Below are positions 50,118 to 58,837 of a DNA stretch of 64,000 nucleotides, one piece after another; position 1 is the first letter of the stretch, and each line of letters begins with the position of its first letter. The notes under the pieces are model-generated. The model saw only the letters and a program-made list of their open reading frames with translations. It ran no database searches and was not told the DNA's origin. The stretch spans positions 434,001-498,000 of the forward strand of contig NZ_WAJT01000001.1 of the NCBI RefSeq assembly GCF_009650605.1, read 5' to 3'. This stretch comes from Labrenzia sp. CE80 (GTDB lineage: Bacteria > Pseudomonadota > Alphaproteobacteria > Rhizobiales > Stappiaceae). A program made the translations under genes and the position numbers.

Positions 50118-50891
50118 ATGGTTATTCATCCGGATTTGTTTGAGGTGCCTGGCAGGACGCTGGGCCAGGCCATGACCGGTTTTGCGCGTACTCAGGTTCG
50201 CGGCACGGAAAATCACTGGCACTCCCATGACGAGGGACAATTGTTTCACGTCATCCATGGAGCCGCGGCGGTGGACACTGAGCTCGGGACATTTCATGCG
50301 CCGCCGGAGCGGGCGCTGTGGATTCCGCCGAAGGTCGCCCACCACGCCCGTTATCTGTCAGAGACGGAAATTCGGTTCCTCTATGTTTCGCCCGAAGCCG
50401 CCAGTTCACTTCCGGATAGGCCGCAAGTCATTCAGGTGACCCAGCTGCTGCGCGAGCTTATCCTCGAGTTCATGTCCTATGGACGCAATGAGACGCAAGA
50501 GGGCCCAGCAGCCCGGATCGCTGCTGTCATTTTGGATCAACTGAAAGTTCTGCCGGCGGCACCGCTTCAATTGCCAATGCCAATGGAAAAGCGTCTCAGG
50601 GCAGTCTGTGAGCGGATTGTTCGCTGCCCGGCTGATATTCCTCCGCTAACGGCGGCCGCCGAGGCATGTGCAACATCTGTCAGATCTTTTGAGCGACGGA
50701 TGAAATCCGAGACCGGCCTCAGCTATCGTACCTGGTGTCGGCAGGTGAAGTTGTTTCGCGCCTTGGAGATGCTGGCGGAGGGATCAGGTGTCTCGGAGGT
50801 CTCCCACCGGCTTGGGTACGAGGGGCCAAGTGCCTTTGTCGCGACCTTCAAAAAAGCATTCGGGGTGACGCCGGGACGATATTTTACCTGA
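50118..50891 (+). CDS. AraC-family regulator with N-terminal cupin domain
   Basis: 257-residue activator or repressor. The N-terminal cupin-like sensor (about 25-95) shows 'NHWHSHDEGQLFHVIHGAAA' and 'ERALWIPPKVAHHARY'; the C-terminal double HTH includes 'TSVRSFERRMKSETGLSYRT' and 'VSEVSHRLGYEGPSAFVATF', ending 'KKAFGVTPGRYF'. Such proteins often regulate a neighbouring divergent MFS exporter. ATG at 50118 is the only well-placed start. Confidence 0.88.
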   Translation: MVIHPDLFEVPGRTLGQAMTGFARTQVRGTENHWHSHDEGQLFHVIHGAAAVDTELGTFHAPPERALWIPPKVAHHARYLSETEIRFLYVSPEAASSLPDRPQVIQVTQLLRELILEFMSYGRNETQEGPAARIAAVILDQLKVLPAAPLQLPMPMEKRLRAVCERIVRCPADIPPLTAAAEACATSVRSFERRMKSETGLSYRTWCRQVKLFRALEMLAEGSGVSEVSHRLGYEGPSAFVATFKKAFGVTPGRYFT

Positions 50892-50972
50892 GCGTCAGAC
50901 AATTGATTTGGCTCATGGCAGGTGCCCTCCCAAGAGGCCAGCATCGTTGGCGAAACGAACAAGGAGGGACAC

Positions 50973-51407
50973 ATGTTCAAGAAAATACTGGTGCCGATCG
51001 ATCCTGCTGAGCCTGCTTTCGCCAATCCAGCAGTCGAAAAGGCTGTCCGGTTCGCCAAGGACTATGGCGCTAAAATTCACCTGGTTGCTGTTTGCCCTGA
51101 AGTGCAGACCTTTGTCGCAAGCCAGCTGCCGGAAGGTTTTCAGGATCGCGAATTCACGGAAACCCGGAACAATCTGGATGCGATCGCTGCCAAGTTGGAA
51201 CTCGCAGGTGAGATGATTGACAGTCAGGTCCGCGTCGGATCGGTCTACCATGAAGTTCTGGAAGAGGCTGAAAGTTCAGGCTGCGACCTGATCCTGATGA
51301 CAAGCCACAAGCCAGGGCTGTCGACCTATTTCATTGGTTCGAACGCAGCCCACATCGTGCGCCATGCGCCGTGCTCTGTCATGGTACTGCGCGGGCCGGA
51401 TGGCTGA
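50973..51407 (+). CDS. Universal stress protein (UspA family)
   Basis: 144-residue cytosolic protein with the Usp fold: 'KKILVPIDPAEPAF' at the N-terminus and the nucleotide-binding C-terminal region 'CDLILMTSHKPGLSTYFIGS', 'NAAHIVRHAPCSVMVLRG'. The latter resembles the G-x2-G-x9-G(S/T) ATP motif but is only partly conserved, so ATP binding is uncertain. ATG at 50973 follows AAGGAGGGAC. Its TGA and the TGA of the convergent methyltransferase gene abut in a TGATCA palindrome. Confidence 0.9.
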   Translation: MFKKILVPIDPAEPAFANPAVEKAVRFAKDYGAKIHLVAVCPEVQTFVASQLPEGFQDREFTETRNNLDAIAAKLELAGEMIDSQVRVGSVYHEVLEEAESSGCDLILMTSHKPGLSTYFIGSNAAHIVRHAPCSVMVLRGPDG

Positions 51408-52532
51408 TCAGGCTGTTCTTGTAAGCAGCATGGCGACAGCCGCGTAGCGAAATGGGTAGAGGTCCGGTTGTTTCATCAGAAGCTCTTTTGCTGTCTGATA
51501 GATCTTGTCCACCAGACCTGCCTTTTCCGGCGTGTCCGGCAAGGCGGCACGCAGCACCGCCTCAGTAAAGGCCCGGAAGAAGGCGACATAATCTGTGGCA
51601 TAGGCTTCCAAGTTGCCGGTTTCATTAAAGCGGGTGTTGAACGGAACTTCGATCTCGTAGCTTTCGGACCTCTCCAGCCGAAATAGCTCATCTGTTCCCA
51701 GGGCCGGATCGGATAACGGGCTAAGCAACTCGGTCAAACTGCGCATGTAGACGGGCTGATAATAGCGTACATAGGTATCAGAGGAGATGTCCCCGCTCTC
51801 GACATGGGACAAGACTGTGTCGTTCAACAGGTCATAGATCCCGTCACACGTGCGTGCTTCTTCTTTGGTGCCAAACACCTGGACGAGCAGCTTGCCGCCG
51901 GCAACGAGTTCTTGCGCGCGTCTTTTCAGGAAGGTCGCGACATCCTCGCGAGCCAAATCCGAAAAGACCTTACGGTCCTCGTCAGATACATATCCGTTGC
52001 CGCGTGCTCCGCTGGGGCCATTTGGAAGAATGTAGCCAGGCAAAGTGTCCAGCGGACTGCGGGACAGGAAGCCGATGGCATTGAAGGTCATGGCAAGATG
52101 GCAAGACCGATCCGGCAGCAGTTGATCATACATTGATCCTGCGACGGCTGCGGAAAAGGCGTTTGTGCCGAACACCGAGCTGCCTTTCGGCCTCAACCCG
52201 GTCAACAGCTTGGAAAAATCATTGGTTGGAAGATCTGAGTGGATCGTCTGGATCGGACGATCGCTTTTCTGCCGAACTGCGTCCACCAGCTGCTTTATCA
52301 CTGTGATCGAGTTGCCGCCTTCCGAACAGCCAAAATCGGCGATGGTGAATGGAAAGGGATCAGACGCGGGCAGGTCTTGCAGAGCTTCAATCAGCCAGGG
52401 GAGCAAAACTTCTATGGCTTTCCACTGCGGAGCTGAATGGGAGTTGTAAAAGCCGCCGCCAGTCATGCCTGATGTCGAGGCGTGGGCGGGCGGATTTGTG
52501 AAGCCGTGTTTCAGGTGTTCTTGGTCTTCCAT
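51408..52532 (-). CDS. SABATH-like SAM-dependent carboxyl methyltransferase
   Basis: 374-residue methyltransferase that resembles the plant SABATH family (salicylate, jasmonate, IAA and theobromine methyltransferases). 'MTGGGFYNSHSAPQ' (23-36) matches the plant opening; 'IADFGCSEGGNS' (64-75) is the SAM-binding motif I; 'HSDLPTNDFSKLL' (98-110) parallels plant 'NDLPxNDF'; 'SMYDQLLPDRSCHLAMTF' (133-150) with 'FLSRSP' parallels the aromatic-substrate pocket region, though the plant Trp of 'HWLS' is replaced. Substrate is probably a small carboxylic acid, not deducible here. It lies 26 bases after the VWA gene and ends the minus-strand array. Confidence 0.8.
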   Translation of the reverse strand: MEDQEHLKHGFTNPPAHASTSGMTGGGFYNSHSAPQWKAIEVLLPWLIEALQDLPASDPFPFTIADFGCSEGGNSITVIKQLVDAVRQKSDRPIQTIHSDLPTNDFSKLLTGLRPKGSSVFGTNAFSAAVAGSMYDQLLPDRSCHLAMTFNAIGFLSRSPLDTLPGYILPNGPSGARGNGYVSDEDRKVFSDLAREDVATFLKRRAQELVAGGKLLVQVFGTKEEARTCDGIYDLLNDTVLSHVESGDISSDTYVRYYQPVYMRSLTELLSPLSDPALGTDELFRLERSESYEIEVPFNTRFNETGNLEAYATDYVAFFRAFTEAVLRAALPDTPEKAGLVDKIYQTAKELLMKQPDLYPFRYAAVAMLLTRTA

Positions 52533-52558
52533 TTACATGCTCCCTGAAAATTAAAAAA

Positions 52559-53734
52559 TTATCGAACAAGCTCCTTCATGGCCTCGCTCAAACCTTCCAC
52601 GGTCAGAGGGAACATGCGCTCTTCCATGAGCTCGTTCATCATCTTGATTGAGTGGGTGTAGCCCCAGTGCTCCGGTCGGACTGGATTGAGCCAGACGGCA
52701 CTCTTGTAGAGGCTTGTGACGCGTTCGATCCAGGCGGAGCCCGGTTCTTCGTTCCAATGCTCGACGGACCCGCCGGCGTAGGCGATCTCATAGGGGCTCA
52801 TCGAGGCGTCGCCGACGAAGATGACCTTGTAGTCGGCGGGATATTTATGCAGCACAGCCATGGTGTCGATGCGCTCGGCATGGCGGCGATGGTTTTCCTT
52901 CCAGACATATTCATAAAGGCAGTTGTGGAAATAGAAGTGCTCCATGACCTTGAATTCGGTGCGAGCTGCTGAGAACAGTTCTTCGCAAACCCGGATGTGG
53001 TCGTCCATGGAGCCTCCAATGTCGAAGAACAGCAGGACCTTGACCGCGTTGCGCCGCTCGGGCCGCATCTTCACATCGAGCATGCCCTTGTGCGCTGTTG
53101 CACGAATGGTGTCATCCAGGTCCAGTTCCTCGGCAGCGCCGGTGCGGGCGAAATTGCGCAGGCGCTTCAGGGCGACCTGAATGTTGCGCGTGCCTAGGGC
53201 CAGGGTATCGTCGAGATCTTTGAACTCGCGCTTGTCCCAGACCTTTACCGCCCGCCTGTGCCGGCTTTCTTTCTGGCCGATGCGGATGCCTTCGGGATTG
53301 TAGCCATAGGCGCCGAAGGGGGAGGTGCCCGCCGTTCCAATCCACTTGTTGCCGCCATGATGGCGCTTTTCCTGTTCCTTCAGACGTTCGCGCAGGGTTT
53401 CCATTAGCTTTTCGAAACCGCCCATGGCTTCAATCTGCGCCTTTTCCTCATCGCTCAGGTGTTTTTCAGCAAGCTTGCGAAGCCAGTCTTCCGGGATGTC
53501 ACCAGAGGGTGCTTCGCTGAGGAGATCCAGGCCTTTGAACACATGGCCGAAGACACGATCAAACCGGTCCAGATTGCTCTCGTCTTTCACCAGGACTGTG
53601 CGGGCGAGATAATAAAAGTCTTCTACACGTCGCTCAGCCAGGTCCTGTTCCAGTGCTTCCATCAGGGCGAGATACTCGCGCAGGGAGACGGGAACGCCGG
53701 CAGATTTCAGCTCGGTGAAGAATGTGATGAACAT
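52559..53734 (-). CDS. CoxE-like VWA-domain protein
   Basis: 391-residue cytosolic protein of COG3552 type. The N-terminal part ('FFTELKSAGVPVSLREYLAL') and a charged middle region precede a C-terminal von Willebrand A domain with the MIDAS motif 'FFDIGGSMDDH' (DxGxS) and 'VIFVGDASMSPYEI'. Such proteins act with MoxR-type ATPases as chaperone pairs, for example CoxD-CoxE in maturing the CO dehydrogenase cofactor. Here the MoxR gene is about 5 kb upstream in the same orientation. ATG at 53734 matches the family start; the upstream 31-residue extension does not. Confidence 0.87.
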   Translation of the reverse strand: MFITFFTELKSAGVPVSLREYLALMEALEQDLAERRVEDFYYLARTVLVKDESNLDRFDRVFGHVFKGLDLLSEAPSGDIPEDWLRKLAEKHLSDEEKAQIEAMGGFEKLMETLRERLKEQEKRHHGGNKWIGTAGTSPFGAYGYNPEGIRIGQKESRHRRAVKVWDKREFKDLDDTLALGTRNIQVALKRLRNFARTGAAEELDLDDTIRATAHKGMLDVKMRPERRNAVKVLLFFDIGGSMDDHIRVCEELFSAARTEFKVMEHFYFHNCLYEYVWKENHRRHAERIDTMAVLHKYPADYKVIFVGDASMSPYEIAYAGGSVEHWNEEPGSAWIERVTSLYKSAVWLNPVRPEHWGYTHSIKMMNELMEERMFPLTVEGLSEAMKELVR

Positions 53735-53871
53735 GCCCGCCAAGGTATCCTGTGGCCGGAAGTCTGTCGAGATGCCCTGCCGCCAGACCGCGCCCCTTCT
53801 GGGGAAGTGGCGTATCAATCTTCTCAAGGGGAGCTGTCGTCGTCCGAGACCTTGAAGATCAGAGTTGCGTG

Positions 53872-54912
53872 CTAGAGAGACGTCTCGCCGTTCCGCCCAC
53901 CCTTCAAATCAGGATGCAAGGACTTGCCAAGGATATGGTGGTCGCGTCCAATAACATGTTGACCGGAACCGACGATGAGCGGGTCGGGATCTCTGACGAT
54001 TTTTCGATCTTTGTCTGGGTAAGGCAATGAACTCAGAAAGTGCTCAAGACAATTCAGACGTGCCCGCTTCTTGTCATTCGACTTGATGATGGTCCACGGG
54101 GCGTCCGCCGTGTCTGTGTAAAAGAACATGGCTTCCTTGGCTTCGGTGTAATCGTCCCACTTGTCGAGCGAGGCCATGTCGATAGGTGATAATTTCCATT
54201 GCTTGAGCGGGTCTGTCTTTCGTTGGTTGAAGCGCCGACGCTGCTCTTCCTGTGTGACGGAAAACCAGTATTTGAAAAGCAGGATGCCGTCCTGGACCAG
54301 CATGCGTTCGAACTGGGGACACTGGCGCATGAACTCCAGATACTGGTTCGGCGTACAGAAGTTCATCACCCGCTCAACACCGGCACGATTGTACCAGGAA
54401 CGGTCGAAAAGAACCAGTTCACCGCCTGCCGGAAGGTTCTCTATGTAGCGCTGGAAATACCATTGGGTTCTTTCGCGGTCGCTGGGCTTCTGCAGGGCAA
54501 CGACGTTGGCGCCGCGCGGGTTCAGGTGCTCCATAAAACGCTTGATCGTTCCGCCTTTGCCAGCTGCGTCACGGCCTTCAAACAGAACCATCACGCGCTG
54601 CTCGGTTTCCTGGATCCATTTCTGTGCCTTCAGCAACTCGGCCTGAAGTTTCGCTTTGCGTTTTTCATAGATGGCCCGACGCATTTTGGTCGCGTAGGGA
54701 TATTCGCCGGACTCGAACACGTGGTTGATGGCTTCGGGATTGCGTCGCATTTCACCGATAGATGGACGATCAACAGAAGGCGGTGTCGATCGTGCGTCCT
54801 GCCCGACAGCAGACATGGGAGCAGGTTCTGCCTTGAAAGCTGATTGCGGTGTATCCGGAGTAGTCTCTACAGTTCCGGATTTCGCGTTGGTCATGCTGGG
54901 AATTGTTGTCAT
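53872..54912 (-). CDS. ppk2: Polyphosphate kinase 2 (class I)
   Basis: 346-residue P-loop kinase that phosphorylates nucleoside diphosphates with polyphosphate. Walker A 'FEGRDAAGKGGTIKRFMEHL', 'PSDRERTQWYFQRYIENLP' lid region and Walker B-like 'LVLFDRSWYNRAGVERVMNF' are canonical; single-domain, class I length. About 90 N-terminal residues before 'YEKRKAKLQAELLKAQKWI' are low-complexity. ATG at 54912 is plausible; later in-frame ATG codons in the polar stretch cannot be excluded. Confidence 0.92.
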   Translation of the reverse strand: MTTIPSMTNAKSGTVETTPDTPQSAFKAEPAPMSAVGQDARSTPPSVDRPSIGEMRRNPEAINHVFESGEYPYATKMRRAIYEKRKAKLQAELLKAQKWIQETEQRVMVLFEGRDAAGKGGTIKRFMEHLNPRGANVVALQKPSDRERTQWYFQRYIENLPAGGELVLFDRSWYNRAGVERVMNFCTPNQYLEFMRQCPQFERMLVQDGILLFKYWFSVTQEEQRRRFNQRKTDPLKQWKLSPIDMASLDKWDDYTEAKEAMFFYTDTADAPWTIIKSNDKKRARLNCLEHFLSSLPYPDKDRKIVRDPDPLIVGSGQHVIGRDHHILGKSLHPDLKGGRNGETSL

Positions 54913-55021
54913 GTGGGCCCCCGAATTGCTCCAAAGTGAGATCCGGGTAGCACGAGCGCCGCATGAGCGCATTGATACGGCTCAATGGCTTATGGGCGAC
55001 ATGGCATTCGGGAGTGCTGAC

Positions 55022-56092
55022 TTATGTCTTTGGCGAGCTTTCCGTTTCGGCGTTTCGAACAACCTCTCCCATGAAGTCAGTCACGCTCGGTCCCTTGGTT
55101 GCGACAAAGGGAACGGGGCGGCAGACGGCGATGGCGGCGATGCCGATCCGGGCCGTGAGAAGGCCGTTGATAACGCCTTCGCCAAGGCGGGCTGACAGCC
55201 TTGCCGCCAAACCGTGGCCCAGGACCTGGGATGTTAGACTGTCGCCGGCCGCCATCCCGCCGGTCAGAGCAAGATGGGTGACAACCTGTCGAGTGAGACG
55301 AAAGAAGCCGATCGTGCCGGGACGACCGCCATAGAGAGCCGACAAGCGGCGTATGGTGCGGATGTTCTCGAAAAGCACCGCGAGAAGATCGACAAGTGCC
55401 CGGGGGCTGACCGCGGTGACCACGGATACTCGCTTGGCGCTGTTCATGACAATGCGGCGTGCTTCCAGATCGAGGGGCGCGAGCAGATCGCGCTCGGCGA
55501 GTATCACCAGGTCCCGGCCATCGATCACTTCGCGCATGTGACCGGCGAGTGCCCTGCGGCCGCGGGCGGTTTCAGGTCGGCCTTCGTAAAGGGCGATCAG
55601 GTCCTTGAGACCAGCTTGGGCAGCCTTGGCATCATCTGCCTCTGCCGCATCCGTGAGAGCGTCGCGCAAGTGATCGATCTTGCCGACCCGCAAGATGCCA
55701 AGAAACTCTCTCAGGGCGAGACCAAGGAGCCCGAGGACGGCGACGGCCGCGAGGCCGGTCGCAGTCCAGCCCAGCCAGTCTGTGCGGGCGAACAGGTCAC
55801 GGATCAGATTGTCTATTGCGAGGCCAACTGAAAGGCTGACAAGGCCACCCAATCCGATTGCAATCCACTTGCCGAATGAGAAGCTCTTGGAGGGTTTGCT
55901 CGCCTCAGCGGGCAGGCGCGGAATGGTCTCGTCATCGGCTGCCATGGAGATCAGCGCTTCTGCGCTCAGAGCCTCGTCGGGATCTTCGTTAGCGTAGCGA
56001 ACACGCTCGTCATCCAGAGAAAAGGCAGCTGGCTTTCTTGCCGGGCGGGGCGGGGAGTTGGAGACCCGCCGATCATTGGGATAGTCGGTCAT
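55022..56092 (-). CDS. YcjF/TIGR01620-family membrane protein (DUF697)
   Basis: 356 residues with two adjacent membrane helices ('WIAIGLGGLVSLSVGLAI' and 'WTATGLAAVAVLGLLGLA') and a C-terminal DUF697 domain ('NSAKRVSVVTAVSPRALVDL', 'YGGRPGTIGFFRLTRQVVTH'). The first 70 residues are hydrophilic. In E. coli YcjF is paired with the YcjX GTPase-like protein; here it overlaps the ycjX gene by four bases. The pair is known from phage-shock/stress loci but has no settled function. Confidence 0.88.
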   Translation of the reverse strand: MTDYPNDRRVSNSPPRPARKPAAFSLDDERVRYANEDPDEALSAEALISMAADDETIPRLPAEASKPSKSFSFGKWIAIGLGGLVSLSVGLAIDNLIRDLFARTDWLGWTATGLAAVAVLGLLGLALREFLGILRVGKIDHLRDALTDAAEADDAKAAQAGLKDLIALYEGRPETARGRRALAGHMREVIDGRDLVILAERDLLAPLDLEARRIVMNSAKRVSVVTAVSPRALVDLLAVLFENIRTIRRLSALYGGRPGTIGFFRLTRQVVTHLALTGGMAAGDSLTSQVLGHGLAARLSARLGEGVINGLLTARIGIAAIAVCRPVPFVATKGPSVTDFMGEVVRNAETESSPKT

Positions 56093-57570
56093 CGCAGACG
56101 ATCTCCGATCAGAAATTCGATGGCCCGGTCGAGGCGGATGTGGGGCAGCGAGAGCTTCATGCCTTCGGCCGTACGGTCGAGACGTGGTGGGCGAAACCTG
56201 AGGAATTGAAGTGAAGAATCAACTTCAACTGAGTTTGGAGATATTGATTCAACTGTCTGAAAGACTGATTCAGGATCCTCGGGCAAGTCCCCGGGAAACA
56301 TGGCGATTTCCGACTTTCCATCATATCGCTCACCGTCCACGCCTTCACCAGGAAGCGGCGTGCCCAGGATCGCGGGCAGCTCCTGGCCGCCATGCTTGAC
56401 CGTTGCTTCGCGGGTGGCACGCACGGCGGCCAGCGCAACAACATCCACTTCGGCGCCCTTGAATTGCGCGTGCTCCATACCCTTTGCGACGAGCTTTCGC
56501 AGGATGGCCTGAAGCCGATCATGGTCTTCCCTGTGAAGATGATCGGCCTTGGTCGCGGCGAAGAGGATCCTATCGATCCGCCGATTTACAATGGACGCCA
56601 GCCAGGACTTTCGCCCCGGGCGAAAGGAGGTCATGACCTCGCCCAATGCGACTTGAAGATCGGTCAAGGCATCGGGGCCAGCGTTCAGAGCGTGGAGCAC
56701 ATCCACGAGGACGATCTGGCGATCGAGCCGCGCGAAATGATCCCGGAAGAAGGGGCGAACGACATAGGTCTTATAGGCCTCATATCGTCGTTCCATCATG
56801 GCTCTGAATGTGCCTGCTCGGGCAGGGGCAGCATCGAATGGAATGTCGAGTGGAGCAAATGTCAGCGCAGGAGAGCCGTCCAGATCGCCGGGCATAAGGA
56901 ACCGGCCGGGTGGCAACATCGACAGTGCGTGGCTGTCCTGCCGGCAGGCGGCGAGGTAGGCTTTGAAGGTCTCAGAGAGTGCTTGGGCCGTTGTTTCGGT
57001 TTCCGGCCCATCCGGGTCAGCTCCGGACAGCTCGGCCAGAAACCGCGCTGCGATTTCGCTGCGGTTGGCCGCACGGGCGCGCTTGAGTGCCTCGGCAGAA
57101 AACTCCGCATAGGAGCGCTTCAGCAGCGGCAGGTCCAGGAGCCATTCACCGGGGTAGTCGATGAGATCGACGTTGAGCTTTCCGGGCCCGAGCTTGCGGG
57201 CCAGATAGGATGAACTTTCGTATTCAATGGTCAGTCGAAGTTCCGAGACCTGACGCGTCGACTGGGGCCAGAGGCGGTCCTCGAGCAGTGCCGCAACATG
57301 AGCTTCATAGTCGAACCTTGGAACTGCATCGTCAGGTTGGGGCTGGAGAAACGCGCGCGTAAGTCGGCCTCCGGCAGCTGCATTGAACACGGGCAGGCGT
57401 CCACCATGGATGAGATTGTGGACCAGTGCCGTGATGAACACGGTTTTTCCGGCACGCGCCAGACCGGTGACGCCAAGACGAAGGTTGGGGACAGCCAGAT
57501 CGCTGGCCGTCTCAGCGAGGTTGGCAAATGTCAGCCGGGCTTCATCGGCTATATTGAGCAGTCTGTTCAA
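56089..57570 (-). CDS. YcjX-family P-loop NTPase
   Basis: 493-residue DUF463 protein, a predicted GTPase. P-loop 'GVTGLARAGKTVFITALVHN' lies near the N-terminus; 'LNVDLIDYPGEWLLDLPLL' is the G3-like Asp-x-x-Gly region and 'ILFAATKADHLH' the TKxD motif. The remainder ('TFRAMMERRYEAYKTYVVRP', 'RQIVLVDVLHALNAG') fits the family. It is translationally coupled to the ycjF-like gene and probably works with it at the membrane. Confidence 0.9.
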   Translation of the reverse strand: MNRLLNIADEARLTFANLAETASDLAVPNLRLGVTGLARAGKTVFITALVHNLIHGGRLPVFNAAAGGRLTRAFLQPQPDDAVPRFDYEAHVAALLEDRLWPQSTRQVSELRLTIEYESSSYLARKLGPGKLNVDLIDYPGEWLLDLPLLKRSYAEFSAEALKRARAANRSEIAARFLAELSGADPDGPETETTAQALSETFKAYLAACRQDSHALSMLPPGRFLMPGDLDGSPALTFAPLDIPFDAAPARAGTFRAMMERRYEAYKTYVVRPFFRDHFARLDRQIVLVDVLHALNAGPDALTDLQVALGEVMTSFRPGRKSWLASIVNRRIDRILFAATKADHLHREDHDRLQAILRKLVAKGMEHAQFKGAEVDVVALAAVRATREATVKHGGQELPAILGTPLPGEGVDGERYDGKSEIAMFPGDLPEDPESVFQTVESISPNSVEVDSSLQFLRFRPPRLDRTAEGMKLSLPHIRLDRAIEFLIGDRLR

Positions 57571-57618
57571 ACTTTGATCTCCTGACGCTCATGTAGGGGG
57601 TGCACCCCGTATTCGCAA

Positions 57619-58143
57619 TCAGGAGGTTTCTGCCTGCAGGCTGCGTGGTTTGATGAATTGTTCCAGTCGCGCTGTTCCGGTCTCCAAAGACGACCAGTCG
57701 TTGATCGGGCAACTGTAGATCGCGAGCGCTCCGGAGGGATACTTCAATTCGATGTCCGCTTTGAGGACCCGGTCGCCTTCGGCAAACAACGCGTGGGCTG
57801 TCTGTTCCGTTGCCGGGTTGTGGCCGATGACCATCAAGCTTCCGGCGGTTCCGCCTCTGGCCCGGATAATCGGAAGATAGCTATCTTCGCTTTCATCGTA
57901 GAGATTGTTCAGAAGGCGGATTTCAGTCTGACGAGAAAGGTGAGGCAGAAGCTTGGCGAGTGTTTCGCGGGTTCTTTGGGATGTGGAGCAGAGGATCAGG
58001 TCCGGCTGAAGCTGATTCTTCCCCATATAAGCGCCGATGGTGCGGGCAGCGGTCCGGCCTCGGCTGCTCAGGGGACGGTCGAAATCCTTCAGTTCAGGAT
58101 TCCCCCAATCGGATTTCGCATGGCGGAGCAGGAAAAGTTGCAG
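57619..58143 (-). CDS. SixA-type histidine phosphatase, probable CTG start
   Basis: Phosphohistidine phosphatase-like protein of about 174 residues. The catalytic block is 'LFLLRHAKSDWGNPELKDFD' (phospho-acceptor His in RHA) with 'RPLSSRGRTAA', and the second His is in 'MVIGHNPATEQ'. The first in-frame ATG (58026) would delete the catalytic His, so translation must start earlier. In that frame a stop lies 18 bases before, and the only candidate initiators are CTG codons; CTG at 58143 has GGAGG 8 bases upstream. A sequencing or frameshift error is the alternative. SixA removes phosphate from HPt domains in E. coli. Confidence 0.75.
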   Translation of the reverse strand: MQLFLLRHAKSDWGNPELKDFDRPLSSRGRTAARTIGAYMGKNQLQPDLILCSTSQRTRETLAKLLPHLSRQTEIRLLNNLYDESEDSYLPIIRARGGTAGSLMVIGHNPATEQTAHALFAEGDRVLKADIELKYPSGALAIYSCPINDWSSLETGTARLEQFIKPRSLQAETS

Positions 58144-58253
58144 CAGGAGGTCCTCCGATCATCTTTCACAGGCGCTAGAATAAAATCGCCGATCATTGAA
58201 GCGGGTCAGATCGACAAAAAGGGGTGTTGTCCAGGGTCGAGGCCTTGGAAACG

Positions 58254-58808
58254 TCAGTTTTGTCGATTGAGGATTTCCGTAAAGGCATCGATTGCCGGGC
58301 CGACGTCACCTTCCTGTGTTGGCAGGGCGTAGGCCATCCAAAGGGTAAAGTCAGCATTTTTACCAGAAAACCGCCAAAGGGTCTCGCATAGGGTCGTTGA
58401 TGTCCAGTCACGGGTCTTGAAGGAAATGCCACCTGCTGCTGCGCCCGACAGAGAGACCTGGGCAAAACCCGATGCCTTATAGGCTCTTAGAAAGTCGGCG
58501 GCAGAACTAGAACTGGTGCCAGACAGGTGCTGGCGTAAGATTGCCCGGAACCCGTCTCTACCCGAATAAACGCAGCCTGCCATTCTATCTGCATCTGCAG
58601 CCAGAACCTTGGTGCGAAAAAGGCTGCCGACCATGTCCGGACAGCGCAGGCCGTTGAAGTGGCGCATGCCCAGCACATCGCTAACCCACCCCACCTGTTG
58701 TTGTGTGTCCGGGGTTTGGGCCTTCGCAGGAACGGCGGCGAACAGGCAGGATAGGCACAAAATGAGAGTGCGCCAAGGGAGGCTATCGAAGGAACTGCCT
58801 TTGCTCAT
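58254..58808 (-). CDS. Exported protein of unknown function
   Basis: 184 residues with a clear signal peptide ('TLILCLSCLFAAVPAKAQ', cleavage near residue 30). The mature part has three Cys and segments such as 'VLGMRHFNGLRCPDMVGSLF', 'GCVYSGRDGFRAILRQHLSG' and 'TLCETLWRFSGKNADFTLWM'; I do not recognise a domain. It is 29 bases downstream of the MoxR ATPase gene and co-directional with the whole array, so it is probably co-transcribed with it. Confidence 0.75.
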   Translation of the reverse strand: MSKGSSFDSLPWRTLILCLSCLFAAVPAKAQTPDTQQQVGWVSDVLGMRHFNGLRCPDMVGSLFRTKVLAADADRMAGCVYSGRDGFRAILRQHLSGTSSSSAADFLRAYKASGFAQVSLSGAAAGGISFKTRDWTSTTLCETLWRFSGKNADFTLWMAYALPTQEGDVGPAIDAFTEILNRQN

Positions 58809-58837
58809 CTGCCGATCTCCGATCTCAGAATCGAACG

